60,000 nt of DNA, from contig OU612075.1 in NCBI GenBank assembly GCA_914767715.1, positions 15,626,001 through 15,686,000 of the forward strand, in the 5' to 3' direction. The DNA comes from Membranipora membranacea (Eukaryota; Bryozoa; Gymnolaemata; Cheilostomatida; Membraniporidae). Every line of letters starts with the position of its first letter. The stretch's first letter is position 1. The notes under the pieces are model-generated. The model was not told the DNA's origin and did no database searches. It worked only from the letters and a program-made list of their open reading frames with translations. Positions 15,401 through 27,758 of this stretch are shown piece after piece. The position numbers and the translations under genes are program-made.

Positions 15401-18400
15401 AACCACCTCAGTAACAGCTAGAGGAGGTCTAGACTTCATAAGTCTCAGATCTGACCAACATAATTCTGTAGTCGAATTCCAGCCAGGTAAGTAGCTACGA
15501 AGCGTTCTCAGAATTGTCTCGTTATCCAAACAGGTATAAACTGTCCATAATCTATCAGAGCAGATGAAAGTATCATACAATTAGTACCATAGTTTACTCA
15601 CAACTCCAACCATCCTCGGTTTATGAAGTGTTCATATTTTAACAAAGTTGTCCTCTCTCTGAGATAGAAAGGATAACTCCTAACTAGGGATTTGTGTTAG
15701 ACTCAATTCTGATTATATTTTGTTAATGTTTAGGTGACAGGGAACAGACAGTGAATATTGAGATTGTAGATGATAGTCTATATGAAGGAGAGGAGACCTT
15801 TGAGCTGAATATTATCACTGCTGATAATCAGGATATTACAAAGTCTGCTACTGTTACCATCAATGACCCTGAAGACCGTGAGTAACACAAGAGTATACTC
15901 ATATATATGAGTTGTTGGTTCTTGTATTGAACCCAGGATGTGTTGCTGGATACAGTGAATCACAAGAAATAAAAAAATCTACATTAAGCCACAAGCATTT
16001 TCTGCCCACCGATTCAGTACTCAATATTTACATGCTTATCAATTATTTTCTTTGCCTTCAGAGCCAGTTATCGGTTTCGCGGATACTCATATCTATGTGT
16101 CAGAGCCATCAGAACCTAACACTGCTGGATATGCCAGAGTGACAGTAGTAAGAGATGGTGATCTGAGTAGAGTGTCCATAGTTACAGTCTACACCAAGGA
16201 GGGATCAGCTACAGCTGGGGCCGACTTCAGGGAGGCTACGTCAGGTGAGCTTTTGGCTATAAACGTACATTGAGTGCAACTATAAATGTCAGCATACAGG
16301 AGAATGTTAAGCATCTCATCCCAGAGATGCAATGAGGTTAGATAGATCTATGGAAGATCCATTATATTCTGCCCTCAGCTAGATAAAAACTTGATTAAAT
16401 GTATTACAATTAGTTTTACTAAGGAATTGGAAGTGAATTCCAACTCCTTTGCTTTACCAGCAATGTAAATCTGACAATGCAGAGTGTTATTTGTAATGGT
16501 TGGCTTTATTTTACAGAATTGGAGTTTGGGACTGGTGTCAGAGAGAGATCCTTCCAGGTCAGGATTCTATACGATGGAGAGCAAGAGTTACGAGAGTCTT
16601 TCTCTGTAAGTTAAAATCATATAACAACAGCTTATTAATTAAAATACTTTCGTAATCATGGATCAATCTGAAGGTATTGATGATAAGTTATTAAACTTGT
16701 ACTGAAATTTTTTCAATAACTCAAACTCTTGTTGTTTTGTGCAGGTCTTGCTGTCATCTGATGCGAATGGAGTTGCGACAGTAGCACAGGGACGTATGCC
16801 TGTATATATAACGGATGAGAATAGTGTCAGTGGTCTCGTGTTTCCTGTTGATCCTATCATTGTATCACTCAAAGATTACGACTCGGCTAAAGGAGCTGGT
16901 ACACCAATCAATGGATACCCACTTATATGTGTCACTGTGAGTAGACTGTCATATCATACATTACTTCGCTGGTTAAAAATTGGTATTTTGATCAAATACT
17001 TTGCTATTTTGTCACTTGACCTTATGAAGAATTTTTAGAAAAAATCTAGGGGGTCTGCGGATATCAATGGGGTTATGTTTTTGGAGTAATCTCCCTTGAT
17101 AATTTACAGATGTGACCAAAGTTTTATATAAGCTATAAAGGAAGCAGATGAGACCTTTTGCTGTAAAAACTCCTTGGTTTCAGCTAACTATACGATTGAT
17201 CAAATTATTCGGTAATTTAAAAATTTGACCTATATGCTAAAATAAAAAAGTATCCAGAAATCTTAATTTTTAATACAATTAAAATTAAATAATAATATAT
17301 TAAAATATAAAATCCTGATCAATCACAATGAAATTCAGTGTTAGGAAGGGAGGTTTATTGAAATATGCACTTAAATGATTTTTGCAAAAAATCCATATAT
17401 AAATTAAGTTATTGGATTAAATATAGAATTGTTTTTTATTACAATAACATTAAATATATATATGTATATATATTACATATTTATTCTGGTGAATTATAAG
17501 TCCAGGGACTTTTGTCAAGAAAACAAAGATAAAAAGAATTTCTTTTAAAAGAGAAATGCAAATTGAGTAGGTTATTAAAGTGTGTGTGTATATGTTATTA
17601 TATATATGTTATTCAGAATTTATTTTCTGCAATCAATATTTTCAGGTTGTATTTATATAATGAAATTCAAAGCTGATATATTATTATCTCTCTTTATTTT
17701 AATGATACATTTATTATATTATATAATATAATAAATATCAAATTATATTCGGAGTAATTTTTTGTCCCATAAAGTGGGTCAGCATAATCTGCCCATGTAA
17801 TTCTGCTCATTTTGTTTCTATCTTAATTTCCCTGGCTGCCAGACCAAAAAGTGTGATCTGCTCCAATGATAGCTTATAAAAAAAAGTGCTAATTTATGGT
17901 CTCATCTGGTCAGCGCCCCCTATAATAAGGGACAACTCCTGACACAACCCCATTTAACGATTCTACCAGGTATGGCATCTTAGCATGTCAGTAACAGGAT
18001 TTTGTCAACATACACTACAGTGTGCTCCGGCTAATTCACACCTCAGGGGACCACTTTTAAATTTTTTGCACACGCAATGCTTGAATTCACTGACATCACA
18101 ATTTGCTTTTACAGTTTGCCACTTTTGACTGTTTTTGTATGGATTATCAGGTGTCAGGGAGTAAAGTATCTAATATTTCAGGTTGAGTGCATCCTCTGTC
18201 TAACGTTAGATTGACATCCTATAAAAATGAAATTGGTGCCAGTATTTAGCATTGGTTTGATTTCAATTCAAATATTGCTTTTCAATTATGATTAGTCACC
18301 CCTTTCTTTCATACAGCCATGTGATGAGAGACATCCGGAGTATAGTCGCACTAAGATAATATGTGATGATGAGGGTATAGATAACACACTGACTGAGTAC

Positions 18401-21400
18401 AGGTGGAGAGTCGGTCAGCCTGTAGGTAGAGATGGTATAGCTATAGATCTACAGACTGTCACTAGTAATACATTCATTACTGGTACTACCGAGCAGACAC
18501 TGGATAGTATATACTTCGGTCCTGGTAAGATCCCACACAGTTTACATACATTCACACCATTATTGTACTTATATACCTTAGATGAGCTAATGATTCACAG
18601 GAGGAGAAACTCGCTATTTATCATAGGCTATAAATAGCTAAAATTAAGGACAGCTAACACCTACTTGCTGGCTTTGCCTGTTATAGGCTCTCAGATCAGC
18701 TAGCTAAAGTTTTATGCTTGATTACAATAATTCACCCCAAAACTAGCTAGTCTGAACTCTGGCCATTATCAAGTCCTCCAGGGCAGTATTTAAATGCTAT
18801 GTCAGTATTCATAACTAGGATCAGGATCACTTTGTGGTTTCTTTGAGCTTCATAATAAGAGACCTCAAGTTTATAACTTTCGCATTGATTTGTCTTTAGG
18901 ATCACGTGTGAAATGTCTGGCCACAGCAAGTAGTGACTCAAACTACCAAGGCTTAGAACGACAGAGTCCTACAATAACAGTCAGCTCTACAGATGGTGTG
19001 TGTAAACCACAGAGGGCTGGATTCGGAGGTGGGGAGCCATACCTCACCAAAATCAAATACCTCGGTAAGCAGACACTCTTAGTCCCATATTGTCACATAA
19101 TTAGACACTCTAAACCAGATAATTTCTATTTCAAAAGAATTTTACATGACATAAATGTTAGATGTGTGATAATAAGATGATTTATTATTAAGTATAAATT
19201 AGTGATTTTCAACTCAATTTTAGCTGTTGTTTTCAATCACATTCATGCCCAAAGAGTTCTTCGGTAGATGATTCAATCATCCAGCATAATATGGGAACTA
19301 GTATGCTGCAATATTATTTATCCCTCTAATAAAACGATAAGACAAACATTTGAGTGGATGGATGATAAAATTTTGAGCCACGATACACTCACATATATCC
19401 TGTCACTATTTAAGGATCTGAACATAAGAAGTTCCCGAATCATGTAAAGCTGTCTGTATCCATACCACACAGAGATGGTATGCTGCCGGCTATATCTACC
19501 GATCTCTTATCTAACTTTGAGTATATGCTCTCACCTACTGCTTCAAGAGTCGGACTGCACAGGTAATCATGAGATCAAAGAGTTTTTGTCTCAAGAGATT
19601 TCAACTACAAATTCTGACCCAAAACCCGCGCTTCTATAACATCACCAGCATCGATAGTGTATTGGAGCCGCTGTGACACTAGGCCATATTTTGATATCCT
19701 AGTTTTTGCGTATTTTGTTTATCCGCGGGTTTATAGTGACTTTGATTTGTGAATATCTGAGAGTTTACAGTAACTGTGAGTATCTGTGTGATCTGTAGGT
19801 GTTCTAACCTGGTGAGAGGGAAGGAGAACACTCTGAATGTAGGCTGGAGAGAGAATAAGAGAGCGGACAAAGCTCACCTACCTTATCAGCATGAAAGATC
19901 AATAAGAGGAGACCAGACGGTCAGGTTCTACAGTAACCTTGACCTTGAGAACTGTATGTGGCAGTTTGATGGTTTATTTAAACTTCCGGAACTAATCGGG
20001 ACGTGTGGAGCTAATGTGGAGACAAGCGGACAGGTGAGTTCAGATGTTAATGGATATAAACATATGGTTAGTGCGGATCAAGTTTGAGATCACTGTCCGA
20101 GGACAATAATCATCAATAAGAAAGATGGATCATAAAGGATATCATATGCAGTTATTCCTTATATTTCATAGCCAGCTAAGTGAAACTCGAGTCAGTAATG
20201 ACCAACAAATCATCTATTTAAGCAAGCTTTATTCAATTGGAGGTTTTCTCAGCCAGTATTAAAAGTCGCCTCCTATACACTACTCAACGTTATATGAAAA
20301 ATTCACGATTGAACAATTGATATATAAGATTTGCTCTGTCTTGATGTTGCAGGTTCAGGACTTGACACAATCATATGTCTCCCTGGTTATTCCGCTCTAT
20401 GTATCTTATGTGTTCCATTCGACGACAGCTCCTGGAGGCTGGCTTCACTATGATCTGAGTAGTAAACAGAGAGTTACCTTTGTGTATGATACCGCTCTGC
20501 TTCTCAAACGGGGAATCTCTAATATACAAGGAGATCAGGCCAATATCCAGTAAGTTACATCAATGACATGAGGACAGACAAAAAAATATCCACACCTTGC
20601 TCCATCATTATGTTCTTTACGCCGGTCACTCAAATGGATCAGTGAAACCAGCTACGAAGTTTGAAACTGGTGCATTCCAATATATTTGGGATAAATGTAT
20701 TACATATTGCTGTCTCACACAATGTGCGTTGGCAACAAAAACTAGAAATTCAATAGATTCTCATGTGCAACTCTTTTTTAAAGGGAGGATGATCTACAGG
20801 GGAGACTATTCCTGCATTCGGTGAAGATACTGAGGCAGGGTCATCTGGCGGTGGAGTTTCAGACTCAGACTAACTTTTATGGAATGTTTGTTAAGAGAAG
20901 ATCCGGTGCAATGTCATCCGTCACATCACATGACCACCTGCAGCTCACCTTTGACCTTGATCTTGTCCAATCAGAGAGCAGCTTTGACAACCCGAAACAG
21001 ATGTGGTCATTTGTGTCTCAGAGCGCAGTAAGTTGGCTGCCTCATTGTGCATACCGATGGTCATACATTGGCTGCCATATGTATGTCATTTCAATAGCAT
21101 GCATCTCTTATAATAGCATGATTTATAAATAATTCCATTGAAGATGGTAGGAATCAATCCTGATGTTCTCATAACTCTCGTTCTGATTATTTTAGGTCCA
21201 GGACTATACTGGAAGTTACCTTGTACGACTTGTCCCCTGTGTAGCCTCGATAGGTACCCCATACTCTGAGACAGGAAGCTGTGAGACGAGTCAACCTTTG
21301 ACCTTTCAGCTCGATATAGAGCTACAGCAGGTGTCTGATCCAGTTTCAGAAGTGTTCAGTCTGAACAGTGAACTCACACTAACACGCAATAAGAGGGCCT

Positions 21401-23714
21401 GGCTGTCTAATAACAAAACGGGGGAGGTAAGTCTTCATACCGATATGATATTCACTTACCTAATGCAGTGCGTTATTGATCGAAAGTTTTACCCCTCTTG
21501 AAGCATCGCTATTCACCCACTCTTCCTACCCAACTCGTTGGAACCAACAAAATTACAAGGAAATACTTGAATTTGTGAACTTTACACAGAAATTTGACTC
21601 AAAGTTTGAGTTGGCTATGACTCGTACCCTGTTAAACCATATTTAGGAGTTTTCTCTTCTGTTTTTAGCTTCTAAACAGTAAGGTATGGTTTGTTGATGT
21701 CCTCCGCATGACATTGTTTTGTAGTTCTTTCTATAGTTTATCCTCTTACTGAATACTCTAACCTTTCTGTCCATCAATTAATTAATGTTGTGTTTATCTT
21801 ACTAAATCTAGTCTCGACATGGATAGCTTAACTTTTCTGTCAATCGACACATCTATTAAATTATCTTCGTGTTATTGGTAAGTGCGATTTACACGGCGAA
21901 AAAATATGGTGGAAACATGACTCATTTAACGTAATCTTGACTCGTGTTAATGTCCGCATTTATCCGTTGAAGACTCTACCCTTTGTTATCTGATCTAGAT
22001 ATTAAGTTAATAACCTTATCCATTTTACTGGGTTGGTCATGATAAAAGAAACTCTAGACACCTAGAATTCTCTGTACAAGCTATTTGCTTCTGTAGTGTG
22101 TATGCAATGACTTATTATTTTACAGGATTTATCTGATGTGGCGTTTAGAAGCGGAGAGAAGATATACGGTAGAGTGGATACCAGACAGCTACAAGACGAC
22201 GCTCCATTCGATGTGCTGGTCGAGAAGGTATGTATAGCTTAGTCTGCAGATGATAGATTTCTCTGTTAATCTTTTCTATCAATATTTGTGTGACGTTGTT
22301 ATATTGCTTGCCGTGACAATAATGAAACACATGGCACTTGTCAGGGCGCGATATCAAAGTAGGGCCTGTGAGGGGGAGTAATTGGAAGTGCGGGTACGGT
22401 GGGAATGTTTTGCCTTGGCTCTTCTTGATGACCATATGTATTTACACATATTGTTATATTGATTGTGGTTATACATTTCAAAGAATCTGGTGTAATATCT
22501 AACTTTATTTGTTTTGCGCAGGTATTTGTGTGCAGTGGCAAGGATGGATTTGTACCAAAATATAAACCAGACAGTGAAGAATACGGCTGCGCCTCAGACT
22601 CCGGACATCTCAGAGCTCAATACAAAATACTCGTAAGTATCACAACAAACACATATATAGCATTATATAAAAATATGCATACATGTCAATCAAGCAAAAT
22701 ATCTAGTATTACCTAATGTTTGTATGTATCCCCAGATAATTCTAAATGGGGGTATATCATATCATATAGTAGTCATTAAAGACTGTTGCATTTTCGATAG
22801 AGCTTTAAATAACGACATTCCATGGTAGATTTTAACTCTATTTCAACTTCTGCAGGACAAAACTGCCCCTGATGATACCACTAGACAGCTGAATGGTATC
22901 CCATTCAATGCCAAGTTTGCTGTACAGGATAACAAGGGCAAACAACTATATAACCTGCCTGGTGTGGATGGATTTCTATTTGACTCCAAACCTCTTAATG
23001 CAGTAAGTGTTATCAAAACTTTTAAATCCCAATTTCTAAGGAAAACAAAATCAAACCTAATGGAAATCTAAACCATACTAGATTCTAGAACTGATGCAAA
23101 CCCTGATCTTGCGTGACACAATCTTGCACAGCCTTAGTAATAACATTATGTGGGTTACAATATATTTGCCTACCTGAACCTCATGACAGGCTGACCCTAG
23201 GTCCTCATGGTGAGTATTGAACTCGCAGGATGATTGCATTAGCAGTATAACTCAGTGATTAATTGTTTTACAGGACATAGGAAGGAAGTGGTTTGTACAT
23301 GTTATATACTCAGTTGATACGCTCACAGACCAGCTCAAACTTATGAGATACAGGCGGGCTGCCGAATCCCTGACCTCCGAGTTATCAGGTGTAGGTCAGG
23401 GTAAAGGTACTAACATGGCTTTTATATATATAGAGGAGCCTGTACTTGTCTCATCTCCAGAGGCTGTCACACAAAAGGACACCTACATTTGGGTGACTGC
23501 CGTCTGTGTGGTCTTAGTCCTGCTCATCATTGTAGTATTAGGTATAACTATAGTCGGTGTTAAAATTAAAAGATTAAAAGCCCACAGGCTAAAGCGTCAG
23601 GAGGAAGCTGAGGCTAAGTCTGCTGGCCCTGAGGCTACCCCCATGCCTGTCAATGAGCAGGAGGATGAAGGGGTTATAAGGCTCGACGCCACAGTCAGTA
23701 ACAGTGAAATCTGA
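878..23714 (+). CDS. FRAS1/FREM2: FRAS1/FREM2-type extracellular matrix protein, 3' portion (45 exons)
   Basis: Exons: 878-1011, 1299-1395, 2096-2247, 2726-2979, 3098-3219, 3559-3737, 4046-4210, 4525-4664, 5047-5224, 5524-5721, 6038-6229, 6428-6559, 7061-7233, 7533-7827, 7947-8170, 8537-8725, 9056-9203, 9554-9692, 9863-10030, 10318-10540, 10815-11006, 11241-11459, 11838-12078, 12279-12518, 12782-12921, 13240-13401, 13904-14125, 14427-14620, 14898-15082, 15241-15486, 15734-15877, 16062-16244, 16517-16605, 16745-16936, 18317-18524, 18900-19064, 19415-19562, 19799-20033, 20353-20549, 20784-21027, 21196-21426, 22126-22227, 22522-22632, 22856-23002, 23274-23714. All borders are AG/GT and phases join to 2,792 residues. 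The order is 12 CSPG repeats, 5 Calx-beta, conserved ectodomain, TM helix, cytoplasmic tail. That order is diagnostic of the family that anchors epithelia to basement membrane (Fraser complex). The N-terminus is missing, so FRAS1 (VWC and furin repeats) cannot be told from FREM2/3. Individual borders could be off by a few bases. Confidence 0.93.
12428..16936 (+). other. Five Calx-beta domains
   Basis: Approximate spans: 12428-13335, 13336-14495, 14496-15282, 15283-16063, 16064-16936. Repeated marks are the start 'F....Y.V.E', a 'V.R.GDL' strand, the 'T.G.DF' or 'TRGADY' loop, 'F.PG' with a following 'V.I.DD..YE..E.F', and a closing 'TI.DE' or 'TINDPED'. These are the calcium-binding beta sandwiches first described in Na/Ca exchangers. 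Five copies after twelve CSPG repeats is the FRAS1/FREM2/FREM3 arrangement. Confidence 0.88.
16937..18316 (+). other. Largest intron of the FRAS/FREM gene
   Basis: This 1.38-kb intron is three to four times the usual intron length in this gene. It begins gtgagtag and ends tttcatacag. It is very AT-rich at 17220-17760, with TATATA runs (about 17450-17475 and 17695-17750), and I see no coding signal on either strand. It separates the last Calx-beta domain from the C-terminal ectodomain. Confidence 0.7.
18317..23480 (+). other. Conserved C-terminal ectodomain and juxtamembrane furin-type site
   Basis: Exons 35-44 and the start of exon 45 encode about 600 residues matching the FRAS1/FREM2 membrane-proximal region in motif order: [10 protein letters not shown], an RGD (codons 19905-19913) in [67 protein letters not shown] and GFVPKY, then EYGC. 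Codons 23346-23357 read R-Y-R-R, a furin consensus (R-x-K/R-R) about 45 residues before the membrane helix. In vertebrates FRAS1 and FREM2 are shed by proprotein convertases at this kind of position; for this protein that is inferred. Confidence 0.8.
23487..23711 (+). other. Transmembrane helix and PDZ-ligand cytoplasmic tail
   Basis: Codons 23487-23561 encode about 25 hydrophobic residues ([13 protein letters not shown] then [12 protein letters not shown]), followed by a basic stop-transfer stretch ([12 protein letters not shown]). The remaining tail of about 50 residues is acidic and ends N-S-E-I. Ser at -2 and Ile at 0 fits a class I PDZ ligand. Vertebrate FRAS1/FREM2 tails end in a similar motif bound by GRIP1. 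Confidence 0.82.
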
Positions 23715-23737
23715 TTATTTTCATCTTTTTCTATCTT

Positions 23738-23743
23738 AATAAA
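23738..23743 (+). terminator. Poly(A) signal AATAAA of FRAS/FREM gene
   Basis: A canonical AATAAA lies 24 bases after the TGA at 23712-23714, giving a very short 3' UTR. Confidence 0.6.
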
Positions 23744-24401
23744 TGTACATATTCCTTCTTATTGCCCTAAAACGGCAAATCTTTTCGATCATTTTATCAT
23801 CACTACGAGGTAGCTCAAGCGATACATTTTCTAACTTTGACCAACTTTACACTCAATTTCCAAGTGCCTACAGATTATCATTATTATTACGAGTGAATCC
23901 ATGACCGATATAACCAGCGTAGTGCTCATTATCCCCTTTGCTGTGTTTCTTTGTGTGAGGTTTCACCACCAGCGTGTTTGTGTTGCACAGTTTTATTTTT
24001 TCTCGCATCAAACCACTGAGTCAGATATTAGCGCTATTTTCCCTTCTGGTTGTTACTTTATTCTGTGATCTTATCTTAGTAAAGGTATATACTGATTATT
24101 ATATGTAAACTGTTTATTGAATTTTCACATATTATACTAGGCTCTGTTAGCTGGCTCTGTATAAGATCATCATGATCATGGTCTCATAAAATATAACTAT
24201 CCCTCATATACTTTGTAAAATTTTCATTACATCTACAATAGATCCAATAAAAATATGGATCTTGCTATTTTCCTCTCCTAAAAGTGTGTTGGTCAGCTGA
24301 TATTCAAAGAATGAACAGAAAAGGGAGACCAAATACTAGAGAGAGTTATTAGGTATTTTTTACCTTCAGAGGGAGGAAGTGTCATTGTCTTATTATCCTG
24401 C
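23744..24401. other. Convergent intergenic space between FRAS/FREM and COQ3
   Basis: About 650 bp separate the two stop codons, so the genes are tail to tail. On the minus strand AATAAA motifs occur (for example 24113-24118, read as TTTATT on plus) that could end the COQ3 transcript. No other coding or RNA signal was seen. Confidence 0.5.
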
Positions 24402-27400
24402 TCATGTTAGATCTGCTGTGGCGGATGATGAGGAGGGGGCAGTAGAAGGCTGATGTTTGATGAATCTGGCAGCATAGTTACAGTCTGTAGACTGGATCCA
24501 GCACCACTGAAGTGTGACAGGATTAATCACCATACCATGTAGTAAAGTCTGCTCACATCCGTCTAACAATAACAAAAATTTGCTCATAACTATAGTAAAT
24601 AGAACATGATGTTTTTGATTGATAATCAATCTGCCAGAATCAGAGTATGTCTTGGTTATCGGCTGTAACACATTTTGTATGACATCCTGGATTAGCTGCA
24701 TACCGAAAGGCTTCAATCAGTAGCTTCACTCAATCAAATATACATAGGATATGTGGTGCATATTGATCTAACATGATTTCTGCCTGGTTTGACTGGTAGG
24801 GGACAACAAAGGAGCTAACGTGTTCTAAATAAAAAAAAAATTTTTGAGAGGACAACTCTAACCCTATTTTTTGTTCCACATTATTATTACTAAGCTCTGT
24901 GCCCACCCATGTAATGGAGTTTGGGACAAACACCTACTACTAAATGTCGTTGACCTTAAAAAGGTTTGGACCATGGCCAAGATTTTAGTTTAACTCTCAA
25001 CCCACCATACAATATTACTCACATTTCTCAAACAAATGAGTAAGCTTTTCTGGCTCAACAAACTTTTCCCAGTCATGAGTGCCTTTAGGTACCATTCCGA
25101 GGATGTACTCTGCAGCGATTATCGTGAGCATGTAAGAAAGCTGAGTTTTATTTATGGTAGTCACAACAATCCCTCCTCCGGGCTAAAAGAACAAAACAAG
25201 CCGTATATTCGTTACAAGGGCTTACCCAACAAGATAATGTGACAAAATAAGTAATAATAATTGAACAATTTCAGCAAAATAAATTGTGTTGGAAAATTAT
25301 AGTTTGACATCAAGAAACAAATAAAATGATCAAGTGACGCTTTGTATTGTAACAGAAGTGGGGTTCCCTTCTTCACATGAACTACGAAACTTAGTGCAAT
25401 GGAACTTTGATTCATTAAAAATGATAATCAAAAGGCCTGCTTAGTTTAAATTCATGCTGTTGGTTAGGATTTTATCAGTAGCTAATTTTTAAGGTGATAA
25501 ATCTAGCCTTTTCACGCAGCCACAATAAGTGGCCGTCTGACAAGGCTAGGATAAGACCAGTGGGTGAAATTGAGCATGAATGGGAGACCATGTTCAGTAA
25601 AAATAAAACTTTTGTATTTTATTGACCCTTTTGGGGTCGATGAGGATAAATCACCATACTAGGGAGAATTCTAATATATTTCTATTCTACTGAGTTCGCC
25701 TCATATGTAAGAGAGATTGGCAAGTTAAGGCGTTGCAAGAAGTGCTCATCTCCATTTAAAGTATGCAAAGTGATACAGACATGAAACGGGCATGAGACGG
25801 ACATGAAACAGCAGGAAATATAATACAAAATGGATATTTAATATCACTACAAATCTGGTGGTTTGAGAGTTACAGGTTTAGGGGTTCGAGTGTAGTACTC
25901 ACTCACCTTGATCATATGTATACATGATTTTATAAATGTATCCAGTGAGTTGACATGTTCTACAACTTCTGACGCGACAACTAGATCATAAACATTCTCC
26001 CTGCCTACACAGTAATTCTCAACTGTATCACATACATAGGACAGATTCCTAAAAAATCACATGCAAGAGTCGAGCATCAGATTTTTCAGACCTTTATGTA
26101 CCCATGCAAGTCTGATTTCACAAGGCATGGGATGTCCTCACATGATTGATAAACTGATGATATTGACTGATCGATAGTTTTAGGAGTTGCTGCCTCCTTG
26201 AACTTAGAGATCAATGAGTGGGTAACTCCAAAGTATTACACCAGCTAACCATAGCACAATTTGCTATTTATAGGAATCGCGGAAATACCGAGTCATGTAA
26301 TGAAAACAATTATAGATCATGATATAGATAGAGAATCACTAAGATAGTTAAATAGAGCAGGACTTACTTCTCTAGTTGAGGTTCTCTGAGTGATAGCCTG
26401 TGTTTATCGGCTGCATCTACACTAGATTCAGTGGCGTCTAATCCTGTAACTGTAGCACCAAGTCTGCACATAGGCTAAAAAACAGCATATGCATAGTCTC
26501 ATCATCAACACTCCAGTCTAGTTGTCAACAATGATGACTGATCTATATCTTATGGTGAATCTTAAAATCACAGTCTAGGTTTACACTGGATTCTTTCCAA
26601 AATGTGTCTCAAAGTAGAGGGAAATAATCAGTGAAAACCATCTCCCGAATCTCCTTTGTTGTTGGGCGGAAGAGTATATGTGTGCAGATAATAGTGTGCA
26701 AGTCGAAGCATGAATTGGAATGCAGAACATATATTTTTGATAATTAAATATTCAAAGCCTATGTATATCAAGTTTGGCAGCTCAGGCAACAATTATCCTG
26801 AAATAGATTTTGGTACGAGTCTAAAGTATATAAACAAATAATATCAGCTTCCCCGATAGCTTGTATCACGCAATGCAAACTCACCTCACTCAGTAAACCC
26901 CCTCCGCATCCTACATCCAGTATAGTTTTGCCTGACAGGGGTGTAGGAGTATTTTCAGGCAGGGATGTAAACGCTTGTTTAATAAGGGGTAATCTGAGCT
27001 GATTCATTGTGTGCAGGGCTGCATACTCTCCCTTTGTATCCCACCTATAACGTTAGAGAAAGCGTCTACCGATACGCTACTGCTGAATCATTAATTGAAG
27101 TATGTGTGCTCAATTTTCTCAACCAAATGAGCAGTGAATAGAACTGTTAATATTAATCAACATTATAATCATTCCTCAGTTTGAATCGGTTCAGAATATT
27201 TAATTATATGTGTCCCAGCCTAGACGTTTGAATAGAATCTTGATATCTAGCAAATCTGTTATATATCAAGTTACTTTTAACTACTCCGTTATCTGAAAAC
27301 TTTCCAGGAAACCTCTTTAAACAAATAAATATCACGAATGTCAATTAGCCTATAATACCATGAGTGTGAGTGCTGAGTGAATCTCTTAATTTCCTCACTA

Positions 27401-27758
27401 TCAACTGTACTGCCGCTGTTAGATGAGGCAGCATGGCTGTGGTTAAATCTCAGCTGTTGTGATATTTGAGCTCTGTTCACTTTGCATCCAACACATCTGG
27501 TTATCAACCTTATACACAATAAATAAACAGCGGATCACTGATACAATCAATATATTGATGGGACACCAATACCAATTGAATTTTTTACAAACTAAATACA
27601 AAGTCTAAGTTTGTCATAAACCATATGCTGTGTCTCCAATTGCCAATACATAATCTGGGCTTTACTAAATCTATCCATGATAGGTTACAGTATTCATTAT
27701 TGACCAGACTTTGCTTGCTTGTAGATACATACCTTAAGGCTTTACTATAGGAGTACAT
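24402..27758 (-). CDS. COQ3: COQ3, mitochondrial ubiquinone biosynthesis O-methyltransferase
   Basis: Seven exons in transcript order: 27733-27758, 27359-27508, 26885-27044, 26368-26474, 25907-26048, 25023-25182, 24402-24562. They join in frame to 301 aa with TGA at 24402-24404. The enzyme performs both SAM-dependent O-methylations of the polyprenyl-benzoquinone head group on the matrix side of the inner mitochondrial membrane. Visible marks: an Arg-rich N-terminus without acidic residues ([13 protein letters not shown]...), fitting a mitochondrial presequence; [11 protein letters not shown]; the SAM motif [59 protein letters not shown]; and a closing W-x-W-x-x-S-x-x-x-NYA-like segment. Length is typical or slightly short for the family. 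The exon 1 ATG rests on splice phase (AG|G) and is the least certain part. Confidence 0.93.

Noticed and set aside
24730-24933. Minus-strand frame with [15 protein letters not shown] between COQ3 exons
   Set aside because: COQ3 exons 25023-25182 and 24402-24562 join in phase across it and match the family without it, so it is intronic.
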